From Bradyrhizobium zhanjiangense (GTDB lineage Bacteria; Pseudomonadota; Alphaproteobacteria; Rhizobiales; Xanthobacteraceae), in NCBI RefSeq assembly GCF_004114935.1, contig NZ_CP022221.1, forward strand, positions 8,515,001 through 8,579,000: 64,000 nucleotides of DNA, read 5' to 3'. The position numbers were made by a program, and so were the translations under genes. This document shows positions 1 to 8,991 of this stretch, in pieces (position 1 is the first letter of the stretch; the number at the start of each line of letters is the position of its first letter). The notes beneath the pieces were generated by a model, which was not told the origin of the DNA, ran no database searches, and saw nothing but the letters and a program-made list of their open reading frames with translations.

Positions 1-2
1 GC

Positions 3-1418
3 CAGAACGACAAGGCTGTCACCTACGCCGAGATCGCCGCTGCCAAAGCGTTGCAAGTCGGCGCATTCCGAGAGGTCGAGGCCTTTCTCAGCATATGTTT
101 CAGCCATGAATCCCGCCAACCCGTTTTGACTAAGGAGCAAAAGCTGAAAGCGGTGCGGCGGCGGATACAGCTAGCCGAAGCTCAGTACTGTCGGGGCGAT
201 ATTCATGCTCAGGGCGTCGCAGTTCGTCGAGCGCTTACCCTAGCTGGAGAGTCGGTCCGGAGTTCCTCCGTCAGCGGATTAAGTCGTCTTATCGCAAGCG
301 CGGCAAGGCTTCTCCTCCAGCAGCTATTTCCGCCACGGACCTTTAAATACTCTGATCATGCGCTGGCTTGGGAGCGAGAGATGGCTCGATGCCATAGCCA
401 AGCGGCAATGGTCGACTATTTCGAACTTCGCTTTATCGAAAGCATGCGACACCTTATCGAGGCTGTCGTTCATGCTGAGCGGACCGGAGTCACAACGGAA
501 CTGGCCATAGCATCTTCGCAAGTCGCATCCGGCTTTGGGCTAGTCGGTCTTCGTCGCACCTGCGAATATTTCATCAGGAAGGCCGAACACGCGGCCGTAA
601 GCCTGGGTGACCCGGCGATCCATTCACACGTGTGCTACTTGGATGCTCTCTGGCAGGTTGGCCACTGCAATTGGCCGGCGGTTGACTGTCGCATCAAGCA
701 GTCACAAGAGCTTAGTTTGCAGGCAGGCGATCAATTGCGATGGTCTAATGCGCAGGTAATTCGATTCTGGTCTCTTTTTTATAGAGGTGATTGGACCAGT
801 TTGGAGGAGACAGCGAACGCACTCTTATCGCGCGCTCAGAGTAGCGGAAACATCCAGCAAGAGATATGGGCGTTGCGATGCAAATCCCTGTGTGCACTCC
901 AGGCCGACAGACCTCGCGAAGCGATCGATCTGTTAAAGCTTATTACCTCAGCGATGTTCGGATCCGCTGACCTTGCAGCGTTTGTGTCATCGAAGGGATC
1001 CTTAGCCTTAGCGTTATCGCGGGTCGGATCCAATGACGAGAGCCTCCAGGCCGTCGATGAGACGCTTCGGCTATTGCGCGCGATGCATCGCCCGACCTCG
1101 CATAGTATACTTGTGGGAATATCTGGCGTTTGTGAAGTCCTCCTTCGTGGCCGCGAGACTGGCCTGGCGCGAGAATACGACCAGTGGCGTGAGTGGGAGA
1201 CTCAAGCTCTCTATGATCTTAAGCGATATAGCCTCGCCTTTCCCGTTGGGAGAGCACAATACCGTCTATGGAAAGGCGTCTCTAATTGGTTGGACGGTGA
1301 GAAGGATCATGCGTTGACCACATGGAATCAGGCTTTGTTAGCCGCGGAGGAGCTCTCGCTGCGGCAAGACAGAGCGATGATCTCCGCTGAAATGAGGCGC
1401 CGCCAAGATCGAATTTAA
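3..1418 (+). CDS. C-terminal part of a TPR-containing signalling protein (AAA ATPase/cyclase-like), 5' truncated by window edge
   Basis: The frame is open from the first bases of the window through a stop at 1418, so this is the C-terminal 471 codons of a longer gene. The visible part is alpha-helical and built of degenerate TPR-like repeats. Its opening stretch (reading YAEIAAAKALQVGAFREVEA) resembles the repeat region that follows the NTPase module in large adenylate/guanylate cyclase or MalT/LuxR-type ATPases. No catalytic domain lies inside the window, so the cyclase assignment is a family guess. The gene runs in the same direction as the broken GMC gene starting at 1511, which may be its partner. 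TTG at 51 is unlikely to be the true start because coding continues upstream. Confidence 0.6.
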   Translation, partial: QNDKAVTYAEIAAAKALQVGAFREVEAFLSICFSHESRQPVLTKEQKLKAVRRRIQLAEAQYCRGDIHAQGVAVRRALTLAGESVRSSSVSGLSRLIASAARLLLQQLFPPRTFKYSDHALAWEREMARCHSQAAMVDYFELRFIESMRHLIEAVVHAERTGVTTELAIASSQVASGFGLVGLRRTCEYFIRKAEHAAVSLGDPAIHSHVCYLDALWQVGHCNWPAVDCRIKQSQELSLQAGDQLRWSNAQVIRFWSLFYRGDWTSLEETANALLSRAQSSGNIQQEIWALRCKSLCALQADRPREAIDLLKLITSAMFGSADLAAFVSSKGSLALALSRVGSNDESLQAVDETLRLLRAMHRPTSHSILVGISGVCEVLLRGRETGLAREYDQWREWETQALYDLKRYSLAFPVGRAQYRLWKGVSNWLDGEKDHALTTWNQALLAAEELSLRQDRAMISAEMRRRQDRI

Positions 1419-1510
1419 CATTGTCGGCATGGTCTTTTTACGGTTCCAGCCGGACCACACGTGTTTGGGCGCGGGACATTCCAAGTTTATTCGATTGAGG
1501 ATCTCATGCT

Positions 1511-1606
1511 ATGTGCCCGACAGATTCACCTCGTGAGCTCCCTTCCGCACTTGGCAAGCAAACAACGTGGCTGTCTTGTGGGCTTGAGTCGCTGGTTGAT
1601 GAGTAT
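1511..1606 (+). pseudogene. N-terminal fragment of the GMC oxidoreductase gene, cut off by the IS3 element
   Basis: An ATG at 1511 has a GAGG ribosome-binding site ten bases upstream and opens a 32-codon frame ending exactly at the left end of the IS3 element. Joining base 1606 to base 2879, which collapses the GTAT duplication, gives a continuous frame reading ...GLESLVDEYPRIANATLQRD... that runs into the FAD-binding domain of the next fragment. This is therefore the original start of the GMC gene. The 96 bases encode a short leader before the Rossmann fold. Confidence 0.75.
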
Positions 1607-1669
1607 TGACCTGCCACTGCGTATTTCCTCCAGAAGGAGTTAGAGTCCGGCCCGAAGAAGGACGGACAG

Positions 1670-1936
1670 ATGAAGCGAGCAAGGTTCACGGAAGAGCAGA
1701 TTATCGCGGTATTGAAGGAGCATGAGGCTGGGGCGAAGACAGCCGACCTGGCTCGCAAGCACGGTGTTTCCGAGGCGACGATCTACAATTGGAAGGCCAA
1801 ATTCGGCGGCATGGACGTTTCCGAAGCGAAGCGGCTGAGGGCCTTGGAAGAGGAGAACGCGAAGCTGAAGAAGCTTCTGGCCGAGCAGATGCTCGATGCG
1901 GCCGCACTTCGCGAGCTCCTTTCAAAAAAATGGTAG
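1670..1936 (+). CDS. IS3-family transposase OrfA
   Basis: This 88-residue protein begins [20 protein letters not shown], the standard start of IS3-family OrfA. Residues about 20-45 form the helix-turn-helix ([15 protein letters not shown]), which binds the terminal repeats. A leucine-zipper-like coiled coil follows ([20 protein letters not shown]). The stop at 1934-1936 lies just after an A7 run at 1924-1930, where a -1 slip enters the orfB frame and gives the OrfAB transposase. OrfA alone usually acts as a regulator of transposition. Confidence 0.93.
   Translation: MKRARFTEEQIIAVLKEHEAGAKTADLARKHGVSEATIYNWKAKFGGMDVSEAKRLRALEEENAKLKKLLAEQMLDAAALRELLSKKW
1924..1930 (+). other. A7 slippery sequence for programmed -1 frameshift (orfA to orfB)
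   Basis: Seven consecutive A bases near the end of orfA sit where the orfA frame and the orfB frame, which is -1 relative to it, overlap. An independent orfB ATG also starts at 1930. IS3 elements make the OrfAB fusion transposase by slipping at such runs. Confidence 0.75.
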
Positions 1937-2856
1937 GGCCCGCCGCCAAGCGCGCTGCGGTCGCGCATCTGCAGGCCGTCATGAGCCTGTCGGAACGGCG
2001 GGCCTGCTCGATCGTGGAGGCGGATCGGAAGATGATCCGCTATCGCTCCAGCCGCCCGCCGGACGCAGTTCTGCGTGGCCGATTGCACGATCTCGCCAAC
2101 GAGCGGCGGCGTTTCGGCTATCGCCGGTTGTTCGTCCTGCTGCGGCGGGAGGGCGAGCCCTCGGGGATCAACCGGATCTACCGGCTTTATCGCGAGGAAG
2201 GGCTCACCGTCCGCAAGCGGCGGGCTCGCCGCAAGGCCGTGGGGACCCGCGCCCCGATCCTGGTCGAGGCGAGGCCCAACGCGCGCTGGTCGCTGGACTT
2301 CGTCCACGACCAGTTCGCCAATGGCCGACGCTTCCGCATCCTCAACATCGTCGACGACGTCACCAAAGAATGCCTGGGCGCCATTCCGGAGACGTCGATC
2401 TCGGGGCAGCGCGTGGCCCGCGAACTGACGGCAATCGTCGAGCGACGCGGCAAGCCAGGAATGATTGTGTCCGACCATGGCACCGAGTTCACCTGCAACG
2501 CCATGCTCGCCTGGTGCAAGGACGCAGCCATCGATTGGCACTTCATCGCACCGGGAAAGCCGATGCAGAACGGCTTCGTCGAGAGTTTCAATGGCCGGAT
2601 GCGCGATGAGCTACTCAACGAGACCCTGTTCTTTGATCTCGATGACGCCCGCGCCAAGATCGCCAACTGGGTCGCCGACTACAATCTCCAGCGTCCCCAC
2701 TCGTCGCTGAAATACCTGACCCCCGCGGCCTACGCCGCCCACCTCACCGCAACGGACGATCGGCTGCGCAACCCCGACCAGCTCCGCCGATCGTCCGTTG
2801 CTCCATCCGCGCCACTTGGCGTACAAAACCTCAAGACTCTAACTGCCGCTGGATGA
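1930..2856 (+). CDS. IS3-family transposase OrfB (DDE integrase domain)
   Basis: The frame opens at an ATG overlapping the slippery run and encodes about 308 residues. An HTH_21-like segment ([15 protein letters not shown]) comes first, followed by an rve integrase core. DDE-type acidic residues are visible in [18 protein letters not shown] and [16 protein letters not shown], and the core ends with the family signature [14 protein letters not shown]. The open frame extends upstream to 1789, consistent with translation mainly as an OrfAB fusion. The protein cuts and rejoins the IS ends. Nothing in it looks broken. Confidence 0.93.
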   Translation: MVGPAAKRAAVAHLQAVMSLSERRACSIVEADRKMIRYRSSRPPDAVLRGRLHDLANERRRFGYRRLFVLLRREGEPSGINRIYRLYREEGLTVRKRRARRKAVGTRAPILVEARPNARWSLDFVHDQFANGRRFRILNIVDDVTKECLGAIPETSISGQRVARELTAIVERRGKPGMIVSDHGTEFTCNAMLAWCKDAAIDWHFIAPGKPMQNGFVESFNGRMRDELLNETLFFDLDDARAKIANWVADYNLQRPHSSLKYLTPAAYAAHLTATDDRLRNPDQLRRSSVAPSAPLGVQNLKTLTAAG

Positions 2857-2863
2857 AAATGCA

Positions 2864-4531
2864 GTGGCAGGTCAGTATCCGCGGATAGCGAACGCAACGT
2901 TACAACGAGACGGTGAGTATGACTTTGATGTTGTAATTGTGGGGAGCGGGTATGGCGGGGCAATTGCTGCTGCAGAGCTGAGCGCCTGTACCGACGAGAC
3001 GGGCCAACCGCTACGTTTATGCATTCTCGAGCGCGGACAAGAATACTTATCTGGCGCATTTCCGTCTCGCCAGGCCGATTTAGCGGGTCATGTCCGGTTC
3101 ATGACCCCCGATGCAAGACGTCAAATGGGAGCTCATGACGGCCTCTATGACGTCCGCTCGAGCGAAGATGCCGTTACGGTTGTTGCCTCGGGACTTGGCG
3201 GCGGCTCACTTATTAATGCTGGCGTTATGGAGATGCCGAGAAATGAGGTGTTCCGTGAAGGGCGCTGGCCTCATGCTATTCGTGTCGACGAGACGCTTTT
3301 CGAGCTGGCGGGCCTACTCCGTCACTCTGTAGGAGCACGCCCCCTTCCCGCGGCGCATGTCGGGCTTCTTAAAAAAACTGGTCAGCTCAACAGGCTTGCG
3401 ACGACAACGTTGCTGCCAATAACGGTTTCCACGTCCAGCGGACCAAACAGCGCAGGAGTGTTGCTTAATGAATGCGCGATGTGCGGAGATTGTGCAACCG
3501 GTTGCAACCACGGCGCAAAGAACTCCCTAGATCTAAATTTGCTGTTCTTGGCTAACCAGAGCGGTGCCCGCCTCGTGACGGGAGCCACCGTCCTTCGTTT
3601 TGCTCCATGCACCGACGCCGGATGGGTTGTCCATGTCAATCACACCGATAACCACCTCCGTGACCGACAATCGACACCTTTCCAAGTTCGTACGAAGCGT
3701 TTGATTCTGTCGGCAGGTACCTTGGGATCGACCGAAATATTGCTGCGCTCGCAGGGTGCGCTTCGGTTCTCGGCTCAACTGGGCCGCAAGTTTTCGGCAA
3801 ATGGAGATATGCTCGTCACCGCCTACGGCTTGGATGAAGTTGTCAATGCCGTAGCCGACGAAACGGAGCCTCCGGCAGCCGCAGCGCAGAAGGGATCTGG
3901 ACCCCGGGCGATCGGACCGACGATCACGGCGATGATTGATCTGAGGACTGGAAACCCCGAATCCGATCTGGTGATTCAAGATTTGGCGGTCCCTGGCCCC
4001 CTGCGGCGCCTATTCGAGGAAGCCATCACATCCTTCGATGTCCTTAATCAACTAGGCCAAAGGCCGTGGAGACGGTACGAGCGTGATTGTCCAAAGCATG
4101 ATGATGCAGCCGTCAATCGTGATGCAGTGAAACACTCCCTCGTGCTCGCGATGATTGCTCGTGATGATGCGGACGGTGAGCTCACGCTTGGCGACAAAGC
4201 TTTGTGCGACGATGCAGACGGGCTGCTCACGGTGCACTGGCCAGCGCTTCGAATGGACCGCCGCTTCGATGAACATCATCGGCGGCTCAAAGAATTGATG
4301 GCGAAGTCAAGGATCGGCGGGCGAGTAGTTAATAATCTCCTCTGGCGACCCTTCGCAGAGGAGCTGGAGCGTCTGTTCGGCAGACAGCGAGGACCGCTCG
4401 TTACCGTGCATCCCTCGGGGGGTGCGCGATGGGCAATGACGTCCGCCAGGGGGTCACTGACCATTGCGGGCGCGTCTTCGACGCGGGTGGTTCAGGCGCG
4501 ACTTCTGTGCATCCCGGCTTGGTCGTTCTAG
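2864..4531 (+). pseudogene. GMC-family oxidoreductase (cholesterol-oxidase-like), disrupted at both ends
   Basis: This frame encodes the FAD-binding part of a GMC oxidoreductase. The dinucleotide-binding motif VIVGSGYGG is near residues 24-32. A four-cysteine CxxCxxCxxxC cluster (CAMCGDCATGC) starts near residue 204. The apparent GTG start lies inside the right end of the IS3 element; the true start is at 1511. At 4412-4416 the frame is lost: the sequence reads VHPSGGARW, whereas one added C would give VHPLGGCAMGNDV and continue straight into the frame at 4429. The gene therefore carries an IS insertion and an independent 1-base deletion (or sequencing error). The substrate is presumably a sterol or other alcohol, but this is not shown. 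Confidence 0.8.
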
Positions 4532-7500
4532 ATGGCTCAATTATCCCTACATCTCTGGGGATCAATCCCGCACTTACAATCTCGGTTCTCTCTCTTCGTG
4601 CCATTACGCAGCTCAAAGCGGAGTGGCGCTTAACTGGTGGTCGGCTAAGGATTACGAACGAGCCCACGATGCCTCCAACGGAGAGGCCGATGTATGCCCT
4701 CCCTTCGAACATCACCAATCCGAAATCGACGCTTATTGAGCTCACGGAACAAGTACGAGGGCGCTTAAGACTTAAGACGCGTGACGGGCGTCGTTTGGAC
4801 AGCCAAGTACAACTAACGCTCACGAGCGAGCCAGCGGCGATCTCTGATTTGACAGCATATCGCCCGAACAAGCTACGCGGGTTTCAGATTAACTCCAGCA
4901 AAGCAAGGCTTCAGATACTCAAGCCGGACAAAAACTACGATCCGGTGTCTGATAAAGCCGACCCTAGAGATGTCGCGCTAGAGGCGGAGGTCTCTGGCGA
5001 GCTGCGCTTGTTTTCGACTGAACGCTCGATTCCTTATCTTTCTACTGCGCGAGCTGTGTATGCCTGGTTCGTTAATCGGGGACTGCGAGATGGGGTCCAC
5101 TGGGGAGTGCAGCGCATTCAAGAGCATCTTCATTTACGACCTGAGCTAGATCGACCTAGGCCTATGCCGTCCTTCTATAGGCGGGCCAAAGACTTTATCG
5201 CCGGATTGCTGTCCTTGTGCTCACGCGCGGGAATCGTCCGCCTTATTGAATACGATTTGACGGTTGGCAAGGTAATTCACTCTTCTGAGTTTGACGTTAG
5301 TGCGTTGAGTGGAAGCCGTATTCGTGCAGTCAAGCGGCTAACCTATGCTCGAGCATCTAGTCCTTTCACGCAGTTGCTGGAGATGTCGATCGAGGTGTTT
5401 CCCAAATTATGCAGGCCGATATTTGGCAAGCGGCCTACCTTGCGACTGAATAAGCGATATCTTGCGAGCCAACAGATTCCCTTGTTGCGTGTGGTGCAAC
5501 AGCAAGATGGCGTGTCGTCGCTGATCGATTTGCTATCCTTCGTGCTTTATCTGTTTCGCGTCTCGATGCAAAGCCATGCCCTGAGCTTTCGCCGACCAGA
5601 CCCTCCACCGGATCGGGTGCCCGAACGCCTGCCTGGACGACTGCCCGATCTGCCTCCACCCGAGGTGGATTGGCTAACGGTAGATGGCTTAGCTTCGCCC
5701 CCCGCGCGCATACGGCTGACCCGCTACAATGGCTCGCTACGACGCGCCGCCAACGTCGAGATCACAAGACCAGTTCTCCTCATCCATGGATACAGCGCCA
5801 GCGGCACGACATTCGCTCATCCCGACGTGCCGGGTAACTTAGCCCAAACTCTGTACGATGCAGGTCGTGATGTATGGGTGTTGGACATGCGCTGTAGCGC
5901 TGGGCTCCCATCTGTCACGGGCGACTGGCCGTTTGAGGTCATGGCGGATCACGACATCCCTATCGCCATCGAACACATCGCTGCTGCACAGGGGAGCCAG
6001 CCCTCGGGCGACGTCAAAGTCGATGTGGTTGCTCACTGTATGGGAGCAGCCATGTTCAGCATGGCTGTGCTTGGGGATGGGCAGCGGCAAAGGCGCTTAC
6101 ACCAAAGGATCGGTCGGGTGGTTTTGTCCCAGGTCGGACCCGTAATGATACTGAGCCGAACCAACGTCCTTGCAGCCTATATCATGCGGTATGCTAGGCG
6201 ACTCGTATCATCAGATACCTACGCCTTCAGTCCTCAGGAGACAGCTTCGCTTGGTGGACAGCTTCTCGATCGGGCATTGGCTGCCATGTCCCTCCCTCGA
6301 CACGAATTCAGACGTGAGAATCCATTCTGGCTACCTCGCGCTACTCCGTGGGCCGGGACCCGGCACCGAATGGACGCCCTGTACGGTCGAACCTTTTCGC
6401 TGAGAAACATCTCAAAACGTGTGCTTGCAAAACTGGATGATTTCTTCGGTCCGATCAGTCTTGAGACTGTCTCTCAGGTCATTCATTTTGCGACTTTCAA
6501 CACCGTCACTGATCGCCGGGGAGTGAATCATTACGTGACGCCTAGCCGCATCTCCGAGCGATTCGATTTCCCGCTGATGTCGATTCATGGAGAGGAAAAC
6601 GGTTTGGTCGATGTAGCGACGCTGAGTATGATGCGAAACCTTCTTGGGGAGGCTGGCGTACTCTATCTCAATGAAGCGTTCAGAGTCGATCCAGCGTCCG
6701 ACAACAAACGCCTGTTGAACTCTTTTGGGATGCTCTCCCATTCTGTTGCTTCGTGGCTTTCGAAATGTTTTGGACTGGCGTTGGGTGACTTCACAGAACA
6801 GGCCGCGAACGGCTGCCAGACCACCACGTCGCAAACGGCGGAGCAAATCGAGCGCTTGATTGACCAAAGCAGCCAATGCCTGGCGGCGGGAAACCCTTCA
6901 TACTTGACGTGGCGAATAAGCGGACATGGCCATCAAGACTGCCTCATTGGGAAGCACGCACAGACCGTATCCCGGGTGATAGCGAAGTATCTGGCGGTCC
7001 CCGATCAGACACCCGCTCGTGACGCAGACGCCCCAACACTGGCAACGCTCCCCATTCCAAGGGCCTACCGAGCGTTTGCGCCGGCGTATGGCGTTAGAAC
7101 GCAGATCCTTGAGAAAGCCGGCATGATCCGAATACAGGCATGCGACGGCGCTGGCCGCGGATCTCCTCTCAAGGCTCTTGTCCTCCCGGTGCGGCAAGTC
7201 GGTGAGCATTTCCGCATTCTGCAACCCGATGGACAAGTCGGGATACCTGAGAACGACGCAAGTCTCCTGCAGGCAGGCGCTTGCATGCTCGAACCGATCA
7301 CCAAACCGCGGCAACAGATCGGAGTGCCACGCTTTTTTGAAGTGCCGAAAGCGAAATGGCCCCACCATGCCCACGAAGTCCTGATCCTGCTGCTCTATGA
7401 GCAGGCAGAAGGGATAGGGGGCAGCGCCCGCGGGCCGGGTCTGATGAAGGCGCACGAGGTAAACTCCTCAAACTTTCCCATTGCTCGAGCGGTAGCAGAA

Positions 7501-8727
7501 GCTCTCGTCTGCGACACCATCGGAGACTTGCGGGGCGGCCTGTTGCGTGGCGCGATCACGGATAAACTATCCCAAGGGGACGTGACGTTCGCTGTCGCTA
7601 GCTGTCTTTATCCAAGCGATATTTTAAACCGCATGCCGGCTGCCGAGCAGTTCCCGCGAGGTCCAGCCGACGCATCGCTGTTGACCCTCAGCGATATGCT
7701 GGGAAAACCTGATTCTCCCAGCCTGCTACTGCTTGCTGGAGATCAGATCTATGTCGATGCCACAGCAGGGCTGTTCGATCCAAAAGTACTTGATGAGCGG
7801 TTCCGCATTCCGCACGAGCGTCGCGGCGAAGGCCGTGGCTCAAAAGCTGTCATGCAGCGCATGGACCTCGAAGTGCAGATGATGCTTGATGACCACGAGA
7901 TCAACGATAACTGGGCTCCGAACGATCCGGACCTCGAAGCAACTCGTACTGGTCAAAGTGTGCTTGAACGTGGACTGTCCGCCTACTTCTTATACGAACG
8001 CGGGGCCCCGAAACCCCAGCCCCATGTCTGGCACAAACTGTATCATCGGGGAATACCGTTCTTTCTTGCTGACGCCCGAACTGAGCGCGAGGCGCGAACT
8101 GCTGTTGCCTGGCGGACGCAAAGAATTATGGGGTCAAGACAATTTGGAGCGCTGTGTAGCTGGTTAGTTGCTCCCAAGCGCAAAAACCGTCCTAAGTTTG
8201 TCATGACAGCATCCGCATTGTTGCCGCGACGTTTGGTCATGAAGCAGCCCGCCAGTGCCTTGCAATCAGATGCTTGGGACGGCTATCCGCACTCGCTTCA
8301 TTCACTGCTTAGATTTATTTGCGATCACGAGGTTGAAGGTTTGGTATTCTTGTCAGGTGATGAGCACATCAGCAGCCTCGTCACGGCGCGCGTGACCTGT
8401 CTCGACACAGGCAAGCAGTGCGGCTTCCACTCCATTCACAGCTCTAGTCTCTTTGCGCCTTACACGTTCGCGAATAGCGTTCCGGATGATTTCATCACGA
8501 ACGACCGTTTTGACTTTTCTTTTCCATTGCCGAGTGGGCAAGCGCAGCAGTATCGATGCGAGGCAAAGGCGCAGTTCTTTCCGGGCGATGGCTTTGCCGT
8601 TCTTACCGCGAGCCAGAATGCCACCGCCAATTGGACTCTCCGCACCAGATTTTACGGCGCTTCCGGCTTAAAGCCCGACGGTGACATTTCTCTTTTTCTG
8701 TTCAACCCCTCTATGCCGGCCTCGTAG
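4429..8727 (+). CDS. Giant multidomain remainder: GMC C-terminal motif, alpha/beta hydrolase, PhoD-like phosphatase
   Basis: This 1432-codon frame continues the GMC protein after the frameshift. Residues 1-60 carry the GMC C-terminal signature (VHPGLVVLDGSIIPTSLGIN). Residues about 60-410 are an unassigned, partly beta-rich region. Residues about 445-780 are an alpha/beta hydrolase with oxyanion segment LLIHGYSASG and a nucleophile elbow reading VAHCMGAA, so Cys537 stands where Ser is usual. Residues about 1040-1420 resemble PhoD-type metallophosphatases: GDQIYVD near 1104, MLDDHEINDNW near 1152, LSGDEH near 1307. The ATG at 4429 has no Shine-Dalgarno and is internal to the original gene. The domains themselves look unbroken, so the damage may be recent. 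Confidence 0.75.
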   Translation: MGNDVRQGVTDHCGRVFDAGGSGATSVHPGLVVLDGSIIPTSLGINPALTISVLSLRAITQLKAEWRLTGGRLRITNEPTMPPTERPMYALPSNITNPKSTLIELTEQVRGRLRLKTRDGRRLDSQVQLTLTSEPAAISDLTAYRPNKLRGFQINSSKARLQILKPDKNYDPVSDKADPRDVALEAEVSGELRLFSTERSIPYLSTARAVYAWFVNRGLRDGVHWGVQRIQEHLHLRPELDRPRPMPSFYRRAKDFIAGLLSLCSRAGIVRLIEYDLTVGKVIHSSEFDVSALSGSRIRAVKRLTYARASSPFTQLLEMSIEVFPKLCRPIFGKRPTLRLNKRYLASQQIPLLRVVQQQDGVSSLIDLLSFVLYLFRVSMQSHALSFRRPDPPPDRVPERLPGRLPDLPPPEVDWLTVDGLASPPARIRLTRYNGSLRRAANVEITRPVLLIHGYSASGTTFAHPDVPGNLAQTLYDAGRDVWVLDMRCSAGLPSVTGDWPFEVMADHDIPIAIEHIAAAQGSQPSGDVKVDVVAHCMGAAMFSMAVLGDGQRQRRLHQRIGRVVLSQVGPVMILSRTNVLAAYIMRYARRLVSSDTYAFSPQETASLGGQLLDRALAAMSLPRHEFRRENPFWLPRATPWAGTRHRMDALYGRTFSLRNISKRVLAKLDDFFGPISLETVSQVIHFATFNTVTDRRGVNHYVTPSRISERFDFPLMSIHGEENGLVDVATLSMMRNLLGEAGVLYLNEAFRVDPASDNKRLLNSFGMLSHSVASWLSKCFGLALGDFTEQAANGCQTTTSQTAEQIERLIDQSSQCLAAGNPSYLTWRISGHGHQDCLIGKHAQTVSRVIAKYLAVPDQTPARDADAPTLATLPIPRAYRAFAPAYGVRTQILEKAGMIRIQACDGAGRGSPLKALVLPVRQVGEHFRILQPDGQVGIPENDASLLQAGACMLEPITKPRQQIGVPRFFEVPKAKWPHHAHEVLILLLYEQAEGIGGSARGPGLMKAHEVNSSNFPIARAVAEALVCDTIGDLRGGLLRGAITDKLSQGDVTFAVASCLYPSDILNRMPAAEQFPRGPADASLLTLSDMLGKPDSPSLLLLAGDQIYVDATAGLFDPKVLDERFRIPHERRGEGRGSKAVMQRMDLEVQMMLDDHEINDNWAPNDPDLEATRTGQSVLERGLSAYFLYERGAPKPQPHVWHKLYHRGIPFFLADARTEREARTAVAWRTQRIMGSRQFGALCSWLVAPKRKNRPKFVMTASALLPRRLVMKQPASALQSDAWDGYPHSLHSLLRFICDHEVEGLVFLSGDEHISSLVTARVTCLDTGKQCGFHSIHSSSLFAPYTFANSVPDDFITNDRFDFSFPLPSGQAQQYRCEAKAQFFPGDGFAVLTASQNATANWTLRTRFYGASGLKPDGDISLFLFNPSMPAS

Positions 8728-8991
8728 CTCAAAAGTTGTAGCAATTTGTCTTTACCAAGTGCTGCGCATATCCGACGTTATGGAATTCTGGTCACGCTTC
8801 GCCAGTCGCATGCTTTTTGTTCTCTCTTTTCTTCGTCTGAGGTGAGCCATTTCACACTGGCATTGCGTGCGTTTGGGTTAAGCTTACGTACCGAACTATC
8901 GCAGTTCTCTTACGTCACCTGATTTCGCGGAACGCGCACCGCTCCTTGCAATCGCGATTCTATCTGCCCACTCTTGCGATGGAGACATCCG
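8728..8991 (+). other. Intergenic gap between the GMC fusion gene and the metallopeptidase gene
   Basis: This short AT-richer stretch holds no convincing open frame and no clear terminator hairpin. A GGAGAC ribosome-binding site at 8981-8986 serves the ATG at 8992. A promoter for the downstream gene could lie here, but I see no recognisable -35/-10 or activator motif. Confidence 0.4.

Larger units (their letters stand above)
1607..2874 (+). mobile_element. IS3-family insertion sequence (IS407-like group), complete
   Basis: Both ends are visible. The left end starts TGACCTGCCACTGC at 1607 and the right end is its inverted copy ending at 2874. The two ends match over roughly 40 imperfect bases, including a shared AGTTAGAGTC block. 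The bases flanking the element are GTAT on both sides (1603-1606 and 2875-2878), a 4-bp target duplication as expected for the IS407 group. It carries orfA and orfB joined by a -1 frameshift at an A7 run. Ends, frames and duplication all look intact, so the element may still be active. It interrupts a GMC oxidoreductase gene. Confidence 0.93.

Noticed and set aside
1789..2541. Long minus-strand frame under the IS3 transposase
   Set aside because: It is a shadow of orfB created by high GC; it has no ribosome-binding site or family.
4429..8727. Treating the 4429 frame as an independent gene with its own start
   Set aside because: The ATG has no ribosome-binding site and the first 60 residues are the C-terminal GMC signature, so it is the continuation of the frameshifted gene.
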